The translations under genes and the position numbers were made by a program. 64,000 nt of DNA, from the NCBI RefSeq assembly GCF_019104745.1, contig NZ_JAHRWL010000001.1, positions 620,001-684,000 of the forward strand, written 5' to 3'. The notes below the pieces were generated by a model that worked only from the letters and a program-made list of their open reading frames with translations, made no database searches and was not told the origin of the DNA. Source of the stretch: Thalassococcus arenae (GTDB taxonomy: Bacteria > Pseudomonadota > Alphaproteobacteria > Rhodobacterales > Rhodobacteraceae). This document shows positions 32,203-41,080 of the stretch, in pieces (within the stretch, counting starts at the first letter, position 1; every line of letters starts with the position of its first letter).

Positions 32203-32844
32203 TTACCGCGTCGACAGGACCGCCGCCACCTCTGCCGTGAGGGCATCGATCTCGGCACGGGCCGGGCTCTTGGGCCCTTCCGCCGCGCTTTGCCCATGCC
32301 CCAGCGCCTCGGCATAGCGCACGCGGTTGGCGAATTGCGCCTCGGCCACCCGGGCGCTCAGCTTGGCCGCCGCCTGCGCCACATCCGCGGCCAGCCGCGT
32401 GCCGGCACGGGCGCGGTTCAGCACCACCAGCGCCTCCTTGTCCTCGCGCCGGGCCAGGTCCAGCACGCCTTCGGTGGCCCAGAGATCGACATGGCTCATC
32501 GACACCGGAACCAGCACCAGGTCGGCCACCCGCAACGCCGGGCGCAAGTCGCTGTCGGCCTTGGGCGGCGTGTCGATGATGACGATGTCGTGGCTGGCGG
32601 TGTATTTGCGGCACTCGAACGGGATGCCCCAGGCCGAGGACGTGGTGAAATCCAGCCCCTCGACCGGGCCGGATTCCTCGTCCACGCGGGTCATGAACCA
32701 GCGCCCGAGGCTGCCCTGCGGGTCGATATCGACCAGCGCCACGCTTTTGCCCTGCCGCAGAAAACCCACGGCCAGGTTGGCCGTCAGCGTCGTCTTGCCG
32801 CTGCCGCCCTTCTGCTGCGCCACCGTGATGATGTGCCCGGCCAT
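32203..32844 (-). CDS. ParA family ATPase (orphan, no ParB nearby)
   Basis: A 213-residue deviant Walker ATPase: QQKGGSGKTTLTANLAVGF (Lys12 signature and Lys17 P-loop), VALVDIDPQGSLGRWF (switch I), IVIIDTPPKADSDLRPAL (Walker B and switch II). Such proteins move or position cargo (DNA, chemoreceptors, microcompartments) by nucleotide-driven patterning. There is no parB or centromere-like array here; the only partner in the unit is the kinase-like hypothetical downstream. ATG 32844 gives the canonical N-terminus. It is too short to carry an N-terminal DNA-binding domain, so it belongs with the small type Ib or orphan ParAs. Confidence 0.85.
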   Translation of the reverse strand: MAGHIITVAQQKGGSGKTTLTANLAVGFLRQGKSVALVDIDPQGSLGRWFMTRVDEESGPVEGLDFTTSSAWGIPFECRKYTASHDIVIIDTPPKADSDLRPALRVADLVLVPVSMSHVDLWATEGVLDLARREDKEALVVLNRARAGTRLAADVAQAAAKLSARVAEAQFANRVRYAEALGHGQSAAEGPKSPARAEIDALTAEVAAVLSTR

Positions 32845-32969
32845 GTCGCGAATCCCGTTCCTGCCACGCGTCACTTTGCACCTGCAGCATCGCGGTGTCA
32901 CCCCGCCAAAGCGGGACTTAACCGCGCATTAACCATCTCGCCCGAGGATTCCGGCGGAAAGGAGCGCAG

Positions 32970-33632
32970 ATGCGCCTGCTGCTGGTGATCGTCGCCTGGA
33001 TGTTCTGCGCCGCCGAGCTTTGGGCCGGCGCCTGGCCGCAGCCTGCCGGCAGCGGCTTTTCCAGCACTTCGGTCGAACTCGGCTGGCCCCGCGACCGCGC
33101 GGCGCGCGACCCGGCCCGGCCGAACGGCCGTTACACCAGCCTGTTCTTCGAATACGGCGTGACCGACCGGCTGACGCTGGGCCTCGACCTGGGCCGCGAC
33201 CTGGCGGGCCGGACCAAGGCCGTGGCTTTCGCGCGGCTTCCGCTGCGCCGGGCCGATACCGGGCCGCGCGTCGCTGTCGAAATGGGGCTCGGCAAGGTCG
33301 GTGACGATGCGGTGCTGCGCACTGGGCTGTCGCTGGGCTACGGGTTGGCGAACGGCTGGCTGGCCGCCGACCTGCTGGCCGATATCGGCCGCAACGGGTT
33401 GGGCAGCGAGGCCAAGCTCGACCTGACCTGGGGCCGCAACCTGGCGCATGACCGCAAGCTGATGCTGCAGTTGCACGCCGCGAAACCGGCCCTTGGCGAT
33501 GCCACGCTGCGCGTCGCGCCGTCACTGGTCACGCCGCTTGGCGGGTCGCTGATGCTGCAGACCGGTCTGGTCTACGGGCTGTCGGGCGACGAGACCGCCG
33601 GGATCCGGCTGGGGATCTGGGCAAAGTTCTAG
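32970..33632 (+). CDS. Predicted outer-membrane beta-barrel protein
   Basis: A 220-residue exported protein. Signal peptide MRLLLVIVAWMFCAAELWAGA is followed by alternating amphipathic strands (GFSSTSVELGW, GRYTSLFFEYGVTDRLTLGLDLGRDLAG, AVEMGLGKVG, LRTGLSLGYGLANGWLAADLLADIG, SKLDLTWG-like), and it ends in Phe (RLGIWAKF), the classical C-terminal signal for outer-membrane assembly. Function unknown; small transporter or assembly barrels are possible. The gene is divergent from parA. Its stop overlaps a GTG of the next frame, but that gene more likely starts at 33665. Confidence 0.7.
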   Translation: MRLLLVIVAWMFCAAELWAGAWPQPAGSGFSSTSVELGWPRDRAARDPARPNGRYTSLFFEYGVTDRLTLGLDLGRDLAGRTKAVAFARLPLRRADTGPRVAVEMGLGKVGDDAVLRTGLSLGYGLANGWLAADLLADIGRNGLGSEAKLDLTWGRNLAHDRKLMLQLHAAKPALGDATLRVAPSLVTPLGGSLMLQTGLVYGLSGDETAGIRLGIWAKF

Positions 33633-33664
33633 TGGCCCGCGCGCGAACCGGCTATGACCGCGCC

Positions 33665-34147
33665 ATGCCTTCGCCGATCCGCCCCACCGATGACGACGCC
33701 CGCTCGCTGGCCCGCGCCCTGATCGCCGAGGCCCGCTTTGCCGCGCTCGGCGTCACCGACCCCGCGACCGGAATGCCGCTGGTCAGCCGAATCGCCTGCG
33801 TTCCCGGCCCCGACGGGTTGCCGCTGGCGCTGGTGTCGGATCTCAGCGCGCACACCGCCGCGCTCAAGGCCGATCCGGCCTGCTGCCTGTTGCTGGGCGA
33901 ACCGGGGCCCAGGGGCGATCCGCTGACCCATCCCCGTCTCAGCCTGCAGGGCCGCGCGCGCTTTGTCCGGCATGGCGATGCCGACCATCCCGGGCTGGCC
34001 GCGCATTACCTGGCGCGCCAACCCAAGGCCAAGCTGTATATCGGCTTCGGGGATTTCGCGCTGATGCGGATCGACCCGACCGGCGCGCATCTCAACGGCG
34101 GCTTCGGCAAGGCGTTTGTCCTCGCGCCCGACGATCTGCGGGCATGA
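33665..34147 (+). CDS. FMN-binding split-barrel protein, HugZ/pyridoxamine-oxidase-like
   Basis: A 160-residue protein of the PNPOx-like split-barrel fold, close to heme-utilisation HugZ-type short proteins: RSLARALIAEARFAALGVTDPATGMPLVSRIACVPGPDGLPLALVSDLSAHTAALKADP is the typical flavin-binding half, followed by LLLGEPGPRGDPLTHPRLSLQGRARFV. A role in oxidoreduction or heme handling is inferred from the family. ATG 33665 was chosen; GTG 33632 overlaps the previous stop but adds only a basic, non-conserved stretch. A hairpin follows immediately (34153-34170), serving mainly the opposite strand. Confidence 0.8.
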   Translation: MPSPIRPTDDDARSLARALIAEARFAALGVTDPATGMPLVSRIACVPGPDGLPLALVSDLSAHTAALKADPACCLLLGEPGPRGDPLTHPRLSLQGRARFVRHGDADHPGLAAHYLARQPKAKLYIGFGDFALMRIDPTGAHLNGGFGKAFVLAPDDLRA

Positions 34148-34170
34148 AAAAACCGGCCCCGCAGGGCCGG
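34147..34170 (-). terminator. Intrinsic terminator of the beta-helix protein gene
   Basis: On the minus strand the stem CCGGCCC/GGGCCGG (34153-34159 with 34164-34170, loop of four) is followed directly by six T residues (AAAAAA at 34147-34152 on the plus strand). It is 22 bases past the stop of the 34192-36489 gene. On the plus strand there is no T-run. Confidence 0.8.
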
Positions 34171-34191
34171 CTTGCGCGTGATCGAGGCCGC

Positions 34192-36489
34192 TCAGCCGTC
34201 CATCCGCACCTTCAACGTGACATCGCCCAGCATGTCTTCGGGCCAGATCACGTGCACCCGGTCCTGGTTCGATCCCTTGCCGGTCTCGACATAGGGCATG
34301 GCGTTGTTCGTGGTGTTGTTCGACCGCCGCGGCCGCGACCGCGTGACCAGGCTTTCCACCTCGATCGTGCGGCCGTTGAACGGCAGCCGGTTGTCGGTGT
34401 CGATGTCCCAGATCTGGCTGTGGGTGTTCTGCGAATGCTTGATCAGCAGCGGGTTCTCGGCGCCGCTTTCGATGTTGTGATAGGTGTTGCCGGTGAAGAA
34501 CACGTCGCGCATCCGCCCCAGGTCCAGCGGCGCGAACGAGGTGTCGACGCGGTCCACCCGGTCGATCACGCCGCCCACCATGCGGAAGGTGTTGCCCGAC
34601 ACGTTCATCCCGTTGATGAAATGCCCGGTGCCATAAGGCTTGATGACGATAAAGCCGAACCAGGGCGCGACATAGGATGCCAGGCACACGTTGTTGGTGA
34701 TCGACAATCCGGCAAAGCCGAAGCCGCCGGTATAGTCCGGCTCGGGTTCGCGTTCGTTGGTCCACTCGATATGGCAATTGTCGATGTAGTTGCCGCTGAT
34801 CTGCGTGTTGCAGGCCCGCGACGTGATGACGATGCCGGCGCTGCGGATGCCGTTGGCATTGTCGTCGCCCTGAAAGAAATGGTTGCCGATGATCATCGAC
34901 TGCCCACCGGACACCACCGCGAAATGCCGGAACTGCGAGGCCCGGTTGTTGCGGATCTTGGCGTCGTTGGCATTGGTGTTCAGCGCCACCGACACCCGGT
35001 TCTGGGTCAGGATGCCACCCTCGCGGCTGAGGAACTGGTTGTCGTCGATGAAGATGCCCTGGCAACCATCCCCGCAGGAACTGATGCCGCGGTGACCGGG
35101 CCGGTTGAACACGCAATGGCGCACCACGTTCACCGTGCCCAGCGGCGCCAGCATGATGCCGCTGGCGCGGTCGTTGCACTGGAACTCCACATCCTCGATC
35201 TCGAACTTGTCCAGCCGCGAGAAGCCCGAGAAATCCAGCAGGTACTTGAACCGGGTAAAGGTGTAGGTCTGCGTGCCCACCGCGTCCGACAGCGGCTGCG
35301 ACAGCGTCACTTCCTGGGCGTTGACGTTGACCGCCCGGACATAGACCTCGCGGCCGACGCCCGCGCCTTCGACCAGGCTGCCCAGCTTGATATTGGCGAT
35401 GTTGGCCACGTTGGTCAGCCGCCACTGGTTGCTGGCGCTGTAGGTCGCCAGGCTGGTCACCTGCTCGGGGTCCCAGTTGCCGCTGTCCTCGGCGCGCAGC
35501 TGGCCGTTGCGCAGCACCCGTCGCTGGGCATAGCTCTGGCGGTTCGGCACCGCGGCCTGCACGTCCACCGGCGTGCCGATCGACACCCGCCGCCCGGACA
35601 GGTCCAGGCTTTCATGGTCGGCGTTGTTCATCAGCGATTGCAGCGCCTTGCGCAATGCCAACTCCTCGTCGCCGCCGAAGGCATCGATATAGGTCGCCAG
35701 TTCGAAATCCTTGGTGGGCGACAGGATCGCGTCGACCGGCATGCTGACCGTGCCCTCGAACAGCACGCGGTTCTCGAAGGTCACCGACGAGCCCAGGTAA
35801 TAGCTGCCCTTCGACACCAGCACCCGGCGGCCGTTGGCGGCGGCATCGGCGGCCTCGAACGCGGCGCTGTCATCGGTGCTGCCGTCGCCCACGGCGCCGA
35901 AATCGCGCACGTCGACCCAGTTCATCATGTCGCGGTGGAAGGCGGCGGTGACATCGGTGATGCGGATGTCGTCGATGCGCACGACGCCGCCATTGGGGCC
36001 GGTCAGGTCCAGACCGAAATGGCCATAGACGGGCTCGGTGCCCCAGACCATGTCGACGCCGCCGCGCTGGCCGGTGCCGACGATGGCGCTGATCTCGACC
36101 ACGCTGCCATAGCCGGTCAAGGCGACGCTGGTCCCGGTGGTGGTCAGCCCGCTCACCGCGCTGCCATTGGCGCGTCCCGCCCAGCCGGCGATGCGCACGC
36201 TGGGCAGCGCGCCCGCCACCGCCTTGATGCGCGCGGTGATCTGCAGATAACAGCCCGGCAGGATCGGCGTCTGACCCATGTAGCGCAGCTTTTGCGTGCC
36301 GTCGGTCTTCTGGATTTCCAGGCAGCCGCCGAAATCCTGGTCCGCCGGCACGAAGGCCGCGGTGGCAAGACCGGCATAGGTGCCCGACCCCGGTATGCCG
36401 TCGCCGCGGGACCATTGCCCCAGGTTCCCGGCCGCGAAGGCCGGGGGCATGAAGACCACGCCGTCGGTGATTGCCTTGTTCATCGCCAT
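34192..36489 (-). CDS. Large right-handed beta-helix protein, pectate-lyase-3/GH28-related
   Basis: A 765-residue protein. An N-terminal beta-sandwich-like region (about 15-185, with LEIQKTDGTQKLRYMGQTPILPGCYLQITARIKA and FGLDLTGPNGGVVRIDDIRITDV resembling a carbohydrate-binding module) precedes a pectate-lyase-superfamily start WVDVRDFGAVGDGSTDDSAAFEAADAAANGRRVLVSKGSYYLGSSVTF (about 192-240). A long run of helix coils rich in N-x-x-x-G-N and ITNN-type turns follows. No Sec signal peptide is visible. Phage tailspikes and polysaccharide-modifying enzymes share this layout. ATG 36489 or 36483 are both possible after GGAAAGGG. A strong terminator follows; no polysaccharide genes are adjacent. 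Confidence 0.78.
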   Translation of the reverse strand: MAMNKAITDGVVFMPPAFAAGNLGQWSRGDGIPGSGTYAGLATAAFVPADQDFGGCLEIQKTDGTQKLRYMGQTPILPGCYLQITARIKAVAGALPSVRIAGWAGRANGSAVSGLTTTGTSVALTGYGSVVEISAIVGTGQRGGVDMVWGTEPVYGHFGLDLTGPNGGVVRIDDIRITDVTAAFHRDMMNWVDVRDFGAVGDGSTDDSAAFEAADAAANGRRVLVSKGSYYLGSSVTFENRVLFEGTVSMPVDAILSPTKDFELATYIDAFGGDEELALRKALQSLMNNADHESLDLSGRRVSIGTPVDVQAAVPNRQSYAQRRVLRNGQLRAEDSGNWDPEQVTSLATYSASNQWRLTNVANIANIKLGSLVEGAGVGREVYVRAVNVNAQEVTLSQPLSDAVGTQTYTFTRFKYLLDFSGFSRLDKFEIEDVEFQCNDRASGIMLAPLGTVNVVRHCVFNRPGHRGISSCGDGCQGIFIDDNQFLSREGGILTQNRVSVALNTNANDAKIRNNRASQFRHFAVVSGGQSMIIGNHFFQGDDNANGIRSAGIVITSRACNTQISGNYIDNCHIEWTNEREPEPDYTGGFGFAGLSITNNVCLASYVAPWFGFIVIKPYGTGHFINGMNVSGNTFRMVGGVIDRVDRVDTSFAPLDLGRMRDVFFTGNTYHNIESGAENPLLIKHSQNTHSQIWDIDTDNRLPFNGRTIEVESLVTRSRPRRSNNTTNNAMPYVETGKGSNQDRVHVIWPEDMLGDVTLKVRMDG

Positions 36490-36589
36490 CCCTTTCCTGA
36501 TGCTGGGGCCTGCGCCCGATCGCGAAAGGAATAAGAGACGGCCTGTTAACGAGGCCCGAGACCAGCGTTCGCTGGGTGTTGCGCGCGGC

Positions 36590-37021
36590 TCAGGCCGACA
36601 CGTCCGGCTGCGGCAGGATCTGGACCCCGGAAATCCGCCAGTCGCCGCCTTGCATGACCATCCGGTAATCCAGCACGTGGGTCTCGCCGTCGGCATCCAC
36701 CACGATGACCTTCTGCCACAGCGCCCCGCCGATCTCGCGCAGGTCGCCGAACCGCACGTCGCCGGGCCGCCAGACCATCGGATAGCCCTGCCGCACCATC
36801 GCCCCGAACCGCTCGGGCGAACCGAACAGCATCTGGATCGACGGGCTGGCAAAGGTGAAGGCGGTGGCGAAATCGTCCTTCAGGAAGGCGTCGATCTGGC
36901 TCTGGATCGTCGCTTCGATCCCCGGCTCGGGCGGCAGCGCCTGTTGCGCGTGGGCCGCCTGCATCCAGACCGCGCCGCCCAGCAGCAGCGCCATCGTCAT
37001 TCCCAGAAATCCTTGCCGCAT
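36590..37021 (-). CDS. DUF4864 domain-containing exported protein
   Basis: A 143-residue protein with a signal peptide (MRQGFLGMTMALLLGGAVWMQAAHA) and a small NTF2/SnoaL-like domain: IEATIQSQIDAFLKDDFATAFTFASPSIQMLFGSPERFGAMVRQGYPMVW, then VRFGDLREIGGALWQKVIVVDADGETHVLDYRMVMQGGDWRISGVQILPQPDVSA. This matches the DUF4864 family of periplasmic proteins of unknown function. ATG 37021 is preceded by AGGAGG at good spacing. It is separated from the beta-helix gene by 100 bases and from lysS by 81 bases, all on the minus strand. Confidence 0.8.
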   Translation of the reverse strand: MRQGFLGMTMALLLGGAVWMQAAHAQQALPPEPGIEATIQSQIDAFLKDDFATAFTFASPSIQMLFGSPERFGAMVRQGYPMVWRPGDVRFGDLREIGGALWQKVIVVDADGETHVLDYRMVMQGGDWRISGVQILPQPDVSA

Positions 37022-37102
37022 GGCCGGTCCTCCTCTGACACCGATCAAAGGTAAGACACGCACGCACCGCGTCAAAGGTTTCACCGGCCTGCGCGGCGGC
37101 GC

Positions 37103-38689
37103 TCAGCCTTCCGCCGCCAGGTCGCCCGCCAGCCCCTTGCGGATCAGCGCCGCGGTCTCGGGCACGCCGTAAAGCGCGATGAAGCCGCCAAAGCGCGGGC
37201 CCTGGCTCTGGCCCAGCAGCACTTCGTACAGCGCCTTGAACCAGTCGCGCAGCGGCTCGAAGCCATGCGCCTTGCCGACCGCGAAGACCAGCGATTGCAG
37301 CGTCTCGTCGTCGGTGGCGCCCTTGTGGCCTTCCAGCTGCGCCGCCAGGTCCTCCAGCGCCGCGCGCTCCTTTTCGTCCGGCGCGCGGAAGGTCTTGGTG
37401 GGCCGCACGAAATCCTCGTAATACTTCACCGCGAACCCCGCCGCCGCATCCAGGTCGGGATGGGTCTCAGGCGAGGCGTCGGGCGCGTAACGCCGGATGA
37501 AACCCCACATCGCCGCCTTGTCCTCGGCATGGGCGGCGCTGGCCAGGTTCAGCAGCATCGAGAACGGCACCACCATCCGGCTTTCCGGCACCGCGCCGTC
37601 ATGGATATGCCAGACCGGGTTGTTCACCTGCGCCGCCAGGTCCTGCCCGGAATAGGCGCGCAGCTGCTGGTGGTATTCGTCCATCATCTTGGGGATGACG
37701 TCGAAATACAGCCTCTTGGCGGTCTTGGGTTTCAGGAACATGAAATACGACAGGCTTTCGGTGCTGGCATAGGCCAGCCATTCGTCGATCGAGATGCCGT
37801 TGCCCGACGACTTGGAAATCTTCTGCCCCTGGTCGTCCAGGAACAGCTCGTAGGTGAAATGCTCGGGCGGGCGCACGCCCAGCGTCCGGCAGATGCCGTC
37901 ATAGATCGGCGTGTTGGTGCTGTGATCCTTGCCGTACATCTCGAAATCGACGCCCAGGGCCGCCCAGCGGGCGCCGAAATCGGGCTTCCACTGCAGCTTC
38001 ACCTGCCCGCCGGTCACCGGCAGCGTCCATTCCCGCCCGTCCTCGTCGTCAAAGGTGATCTCGCCCTTCGCGGCGTCGACGTTCTTCATCGGCACGTACA
38101 GCACGCGCCCCGTCTCGGGATGGATCGGCAGAAAGATCGAATAGGTCTGCTGGCGTTCGTCGCGCAGCGATTTCAGCATGATCGCCATCAGGTCGTCATA
38201 CTTCTCGGCCGCGCGCAGCAGGATCTCGTCGAACTGGCCGGACTTGTAGAATTCCGTGGCGCTGATGAACTCGTACTCGAAGCCGAACGTGTCCAGGAAC
38301 CGCCGCAGCATGGCGTTGTTGTGATGGCCGAAGCTTTCGAATTCGCCGAACGGGTCGGGCACCGCGGTCAGCGGCTTTTGCAGGTGGTCGCGCAGCATGT
38401 CGCGGTTGGGCACGTTGCCCGGCACCTTGCGCATCCCGTCCATGTCGTCGGAAAAGCAGATCAGCCGCGTCGGGATGTCGCTGATCGTCTCGAAGGCGCG
38501 GCGGATCATCGTGGTGCGCAACACCTCGCCGAACGTGCCGATATGCGGCAGGCCCGACGGGCCATAACCGGTCTCGAACAGCACGTAACCCTTGTCCGGC
38601 GGCGCATTTTCATAGCGTTTCAGGATCCGGCGCGCCTCTTCAAAGGGCCAGGCCTTGGCGGTCATCGCCGCGTCGCGCAGTTCGGACAT
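37103..38689 (-). CDS. lysS: Lysyl-tRNA synthetase, class I
   Basis: A 528-residue class I LysRS, the archaeal-type enzyme also found in many alphaproteobacteria in place of the class II form. HIGH motif is [17 protein letters not shown] (about residues 45-61); KMSKS motif is [20 protein letters not shown] (about 290). The anticodon-binding alpha-helical C-terminus is complete. ATG 38689 with AGGAG upstream gives the conserved N-terminus ([38 protein letters not shown]). The frame is open further upstream over the divergent TerB-like gene but is shadow sequence there. Confidence 0.95.
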   Translation of the reverse strand: MSELRDAAMTAKAWPFEEARRILKRYENAPPDKGYVLFETGYGPSGLPHIGTFGEVLRTTMIRRAFETISDIPTRLICFSDDMDGMRKVPGNVPNRDMLRDHLQKPLTAVPDPFGEFESFGHHNNAMLRRFLDTFGFEYEFISATEFYKSGQFDEILLRAAEKYDDLMAIMLKSLRDERQQTYSIFLPIHPETGRVLYVPMKNVDAAKGEITFDDEDGREWTLPVTGGQVKLQWKPDFGARWAALGVDFEMYGKDHSTNTPIYDGICRTLGVRPPEHFTYELFLDDQGQKISKSSGNGISIDEWLAYASTESLSYFMFLKPKTAKRLYFDVIPKMMDEYHQQLRAYSGQDLAAQVNNPVWHIHDGAVPESRMVVPFSMLLNLASAAHAEDKAAMWGFIRRYAPDASPETHPDLDAAAGFAVKYYEDFVRPTKTFRAPDEKERAALEDLAAQLEGHKGATDDETLQSLVFAVGKAHGFEPLRDWFKALYEVLLGQSQGPRFGGFIALYGVPETAALIRKGLAGDLAAEG

Positions 38690-38791
38690 GATCTCGGGTC
38701 TCCTGAAGGGATCGCGCCGCTTCCTATTGTGCGCCGTCGGGGGCGTCAATAAATTGCTCGGTAAATCCCCGGTTTCCAAAGGATCTCCGCC

Positions 38792-39217
38792 ATGTCGCAG
38801 CCCGAACCGCATCCGCTCAACCCGCAGGACTGCCTGGTGGCCCTGATGATCGCCGTTTCGGTGTCCGACGAAAACGTCCGCACCGTCGAACTGGTCAAGA
38901 TCGAATCGGCGGTGAACAACCTGCCGGTCTTCGCCGATTACGATGCCGACCGCGTGCGGGTGATGTCCTCGCTGGTCTTCGACCTGTTCGAGCAGGAAGA
39001 CGGGCTGGATGCGCTGTTCGGCCTGATCCGCGACAACCTGCCCGAACGGCTGTTCGAAACCGCCTATGCGCTGGCCTGCGACGTCGCCGCCGCCGACGGC
39101 ACGCTGCAGGAAACCGAACTGCGCCTGCTCGAGGAAATCCGCTACGAGCTCGATATCGACCGGCTGCACGCCGCCGCCATCGAACGTGGCGCCCGCGCCC
39201 GGCACCTGCGCGCCTGA
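38792..39217 (+). CDS. TerB-like (tellurite resistance B) family protein
   Basis: A 141-residue all-helical cytoplasmic protein of the TerB/DjlA-N-like fold: [37 protein letters not shown], then [41 protein letters not shown] (the repeated 'A-A-ADG-x-x-x-xE' motif, about residues 90-120). Acidic residues in the loops bind divalent metal in related TerB proteins. No other ter genes are nearby, so a tellurite role should not be assumed. It is divergent from lysS with a 102-base gap. Confidence 0.82.
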   Translation: MSQPEPHPLNPQDCLVALMIAVSVSDENVRTVELVKIESAVNNLPVFADYDADRVRVMSSLVFDLFEQEDGLDALFGLIRDNLPERLFETAYALACDVAAADGTLQETELRLLEEIRYELDIDRLHAAAIERGARARHLRA

Positions 39218-39324
39218 CCAAAGGTCAGGTATCCCGGACTGACGCGCCGCCCCCGGATCGTTCAGAACAATCGACAGGCATTTTCCGCCAGATTGTTTCA
39301 GAAAACCTTTTCCGGGATCACGAC

Positions 39325-39471
39325 ATGAACCGCCTCACATTCACCGCCCTGGGCGTGGCGCTGCTGTGCCTGCTACCCATTCTGGCCGCCGCGACGCTTC
39401 CGGCCGCCCGGGGCGACGCGGGCACGCCGCCCGTGACCGGCACCGGCAAGGCTCAGCCCGGCCATCGCTGA
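39325..39471 (+). CDS. Small exported protein or peptide (48 aa, hypothetical)
   Basis: A 48-codon frame: [19 protein letters not shown] (hydrophobic, signal-like), LAAATLPAA, then a short polar tail rich in Gly, Thr and Pro ending QPGHR. It starts after an AT-richer stretch (TTTCAGAAAACCTTTTCC) that could hold a promoter. There is no strong ribosome-binding site. Codon use is like that of neighbouring genes, so it may be a genuine small secreted or membrane peptide, but chance cannot be excluded. Confidence 0.42.
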   Translation: MNRLTFTALGVALLCLLPILAAATLPAARGDAGTPPVTGTGKAQPGHR

Positions 39472-39531
39472 CCGGGCATGACGCCGCACCGGGGCCGCGC
39501 CCGGCGATCGCCGCTGGCCGTGTCGCGGCAC

Positions 39532-41022
39532 TCAGGTGCTATGCACCACGCCCCAGCGTTCGATCAGCGCCTGTTGCAGGGTTTTCGCTCGGCGGTTCCA
39601 CGCCGCCGCACCGGGCGGCCGCTCGGCATCCTCGCGCGCGATCCGGCTGCGCTGTTCGAGGTCGGCGGCGAAGATCGCAAAGACCACCTCGCGCCCGTCC
39701 GGCAGATCGGCAAAGCCGGCCAGCCCGCTGACGAAGTTCAGCGTGCCGGTCTTGGCCCGGACGGTGATCGGGTGGCCCTCGACCGGGCGGCCCTTTTCGT
39801 CGCGCAGCGCGATGGTCTTGAGCAGCGGCTTCAGCCCCTGGCGCTGCCGCAGCGCCGCCAGCGCCCGCACCATGTCCGCGGCGCCGATGCGGCTGGCATC
39901 GCCCAGCCCGGAATGATCCACCAGCGCGCAGCGGGTCAGACCCAGTTCGCGCACCGCCCACAGGTTCATCGCCGTCGCGGATCCGCGCAGGTCCACGGCA
40001 AAACCCAGCCGCGCGCGGCTGGCCGTCATGCCGACGACCTCGGCGGTCAGGTTGGTCGAATAGCGCAGCATGTCGCGCAGGATCACCCGCAGGGGCGGGC
40101 TCTCGTGCCGCGCCAGTTCAACGCCTTCGGACGGCGTGCGGTCGATCCGCGGCGCCGGCACGCGCAGCCCCGCCGCCGCCGCCAGCGCCTGGAACACCTC
40201 GCCGGCATAAAGCTCGGGCTTGCGCACCGGCAGCCAGCGCGCCCCACCATTGCCCAGCGCGCCGCGCGCCACCGTCCAGTTGTCGCGCTCATCCGCGTCG
40301 CGATAGGTGTAGACCGGCGCCTTGCGGCTCTCGAGCCGCATCCGTGCCATCCGCACCGCCGGCCGCAGCGTTTCCGACCGCGCGTCCATGGTGACAGAGT
40401 AGTCCTGGCCGTTGCGCCGCCATTCGAAATGCACGCGGTTGAAGTTCAGGTTCAGCCCCGACAGCGCCGGGTTATAGCCGACATGGTCGGGCTGGTCGGA
40501 ATCGATCACGCCGGCAAAGGGCAACGCCCCGCCCCAGACCCGCAAGTCCCCGGAAATGCCGGTGATCCCGGCATCCCGCAACTGTCCGACCAGACCGTTC
40601 AGCGCGTCGGTGTCCAGTACCGGATCGCCGCCGCCGGCCAGGATCAGATCGCCCTGCAGCACCCCGTCCTCGACCGGCCCCGTCCCCAACACCCGGGTGA
40701 CGAAATGATGCCCCGGCCCCAGCACGTCCAGCGCGTAGGCCGCGGTCAGCGCCTTGGCGACGCTGGCCGGCGGCATCCCCGCCGCGTCGTTGCCGCGTTC
40801 CAGGATCGTGCCGTCGGCGGTGTCCGCCACCGCAAAACCGACCGACCCCGACAGCCCCGATCGCGCGATCAGATCGTCCGCGCTCGGCTGGACGCGCTTG
40901 ACGAAATCGCTGGCGCGCCCGACCGGCCGAAGCGACGTCGCCGGCGCCTCGGCCAGCGCGGGTGCGGCGCCGAACGCGGCAAGGGCGGTCAGGACATGGC
41001 GGCGGGACAAGAGCATCGTCAT
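39532..41022 (-). CDS. dacB: D-alanyl-D-alanine carboxypeptidase / endopeptidase, PBP4 (DacB) family
   Basis: A 496-residue class C penicillin-binding protein that trims or cuts peptidoglycan cross-links in the periplasm. Catalytic motifs: SxxK in PPASVAKALTA (Ser87, Lys90), SxN in LRYSTNLTAE (about 330), KTG in TVRAKTGTLNFVSGLAG (about 420). The N-terminus SRRHVLTALAAFGAAPALA fits a twin-arginine signal (S-R-R-x-x-L), unusual for PBP4 and worth noting. Length is typical. It lies just upstream on the minus strand of no obvious partner; nadD precedes it by 58 bases. Confidence 0.93.
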   Translation of the reverse strand: MTMLLSRRHVLTALAAFGAAPALAEAPATSLRPVGRASDFVKRVQPSADDLIARSGLSGSVGFAVADTADGTILERGNDAAGMPPASVAKALTAAYALDVLGPGHHFVTRVLGTGPVEDGVLQGDLILAGGGDPVLDTDALNGLVGQLRDAGITGISGDLRVWGGALPFAGVIDSDQPDHVGYNPALSGLNLNFNRVHFEWRRNGQDYSVTMDARSETLRPAVRMARMRLESRKAPVYTYRDADERDNWTVARGALGNGGARWLPVRKPELYAGEVFQALAAAAGLRVPAPRIDRTPSEGVELARHESPPLRVILRDMLRYSTNLTAEVVGMTASRARLGFAVDLRGSATAMNLWAVRELGLTRCALVDHSGLGDASRIGAADMVRALAALRQRQGLKPLLKTIALRDEKGRPVEGHPITVRAKTGTLNFVSGLAGFADLPDGREVVFAIFAADLEQRSRIAREDAERPPGAAAWNRRAKTLQQALIERWGVVHST

Positions 41023-41080
41023 GCCCCTGATTTATCCGCGTCGCGGGCCGCTGGGCAAGCGGATCGGCGCCCGCCCACCA

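Noticed and set aside
34144-36534. A 796-codon plus-strand frame antisense to the beta-helix gene
   Set aside because: The minus-strand product has clear beta-helix repeats and a terminator in the right place; the plus frame has no motif and no ribosome-binding site.
38792-39217. Tellurite-resistance locus
   Set aside because: Only a single TerB-like protein occurs; no terC, terD or terZ is nearby.
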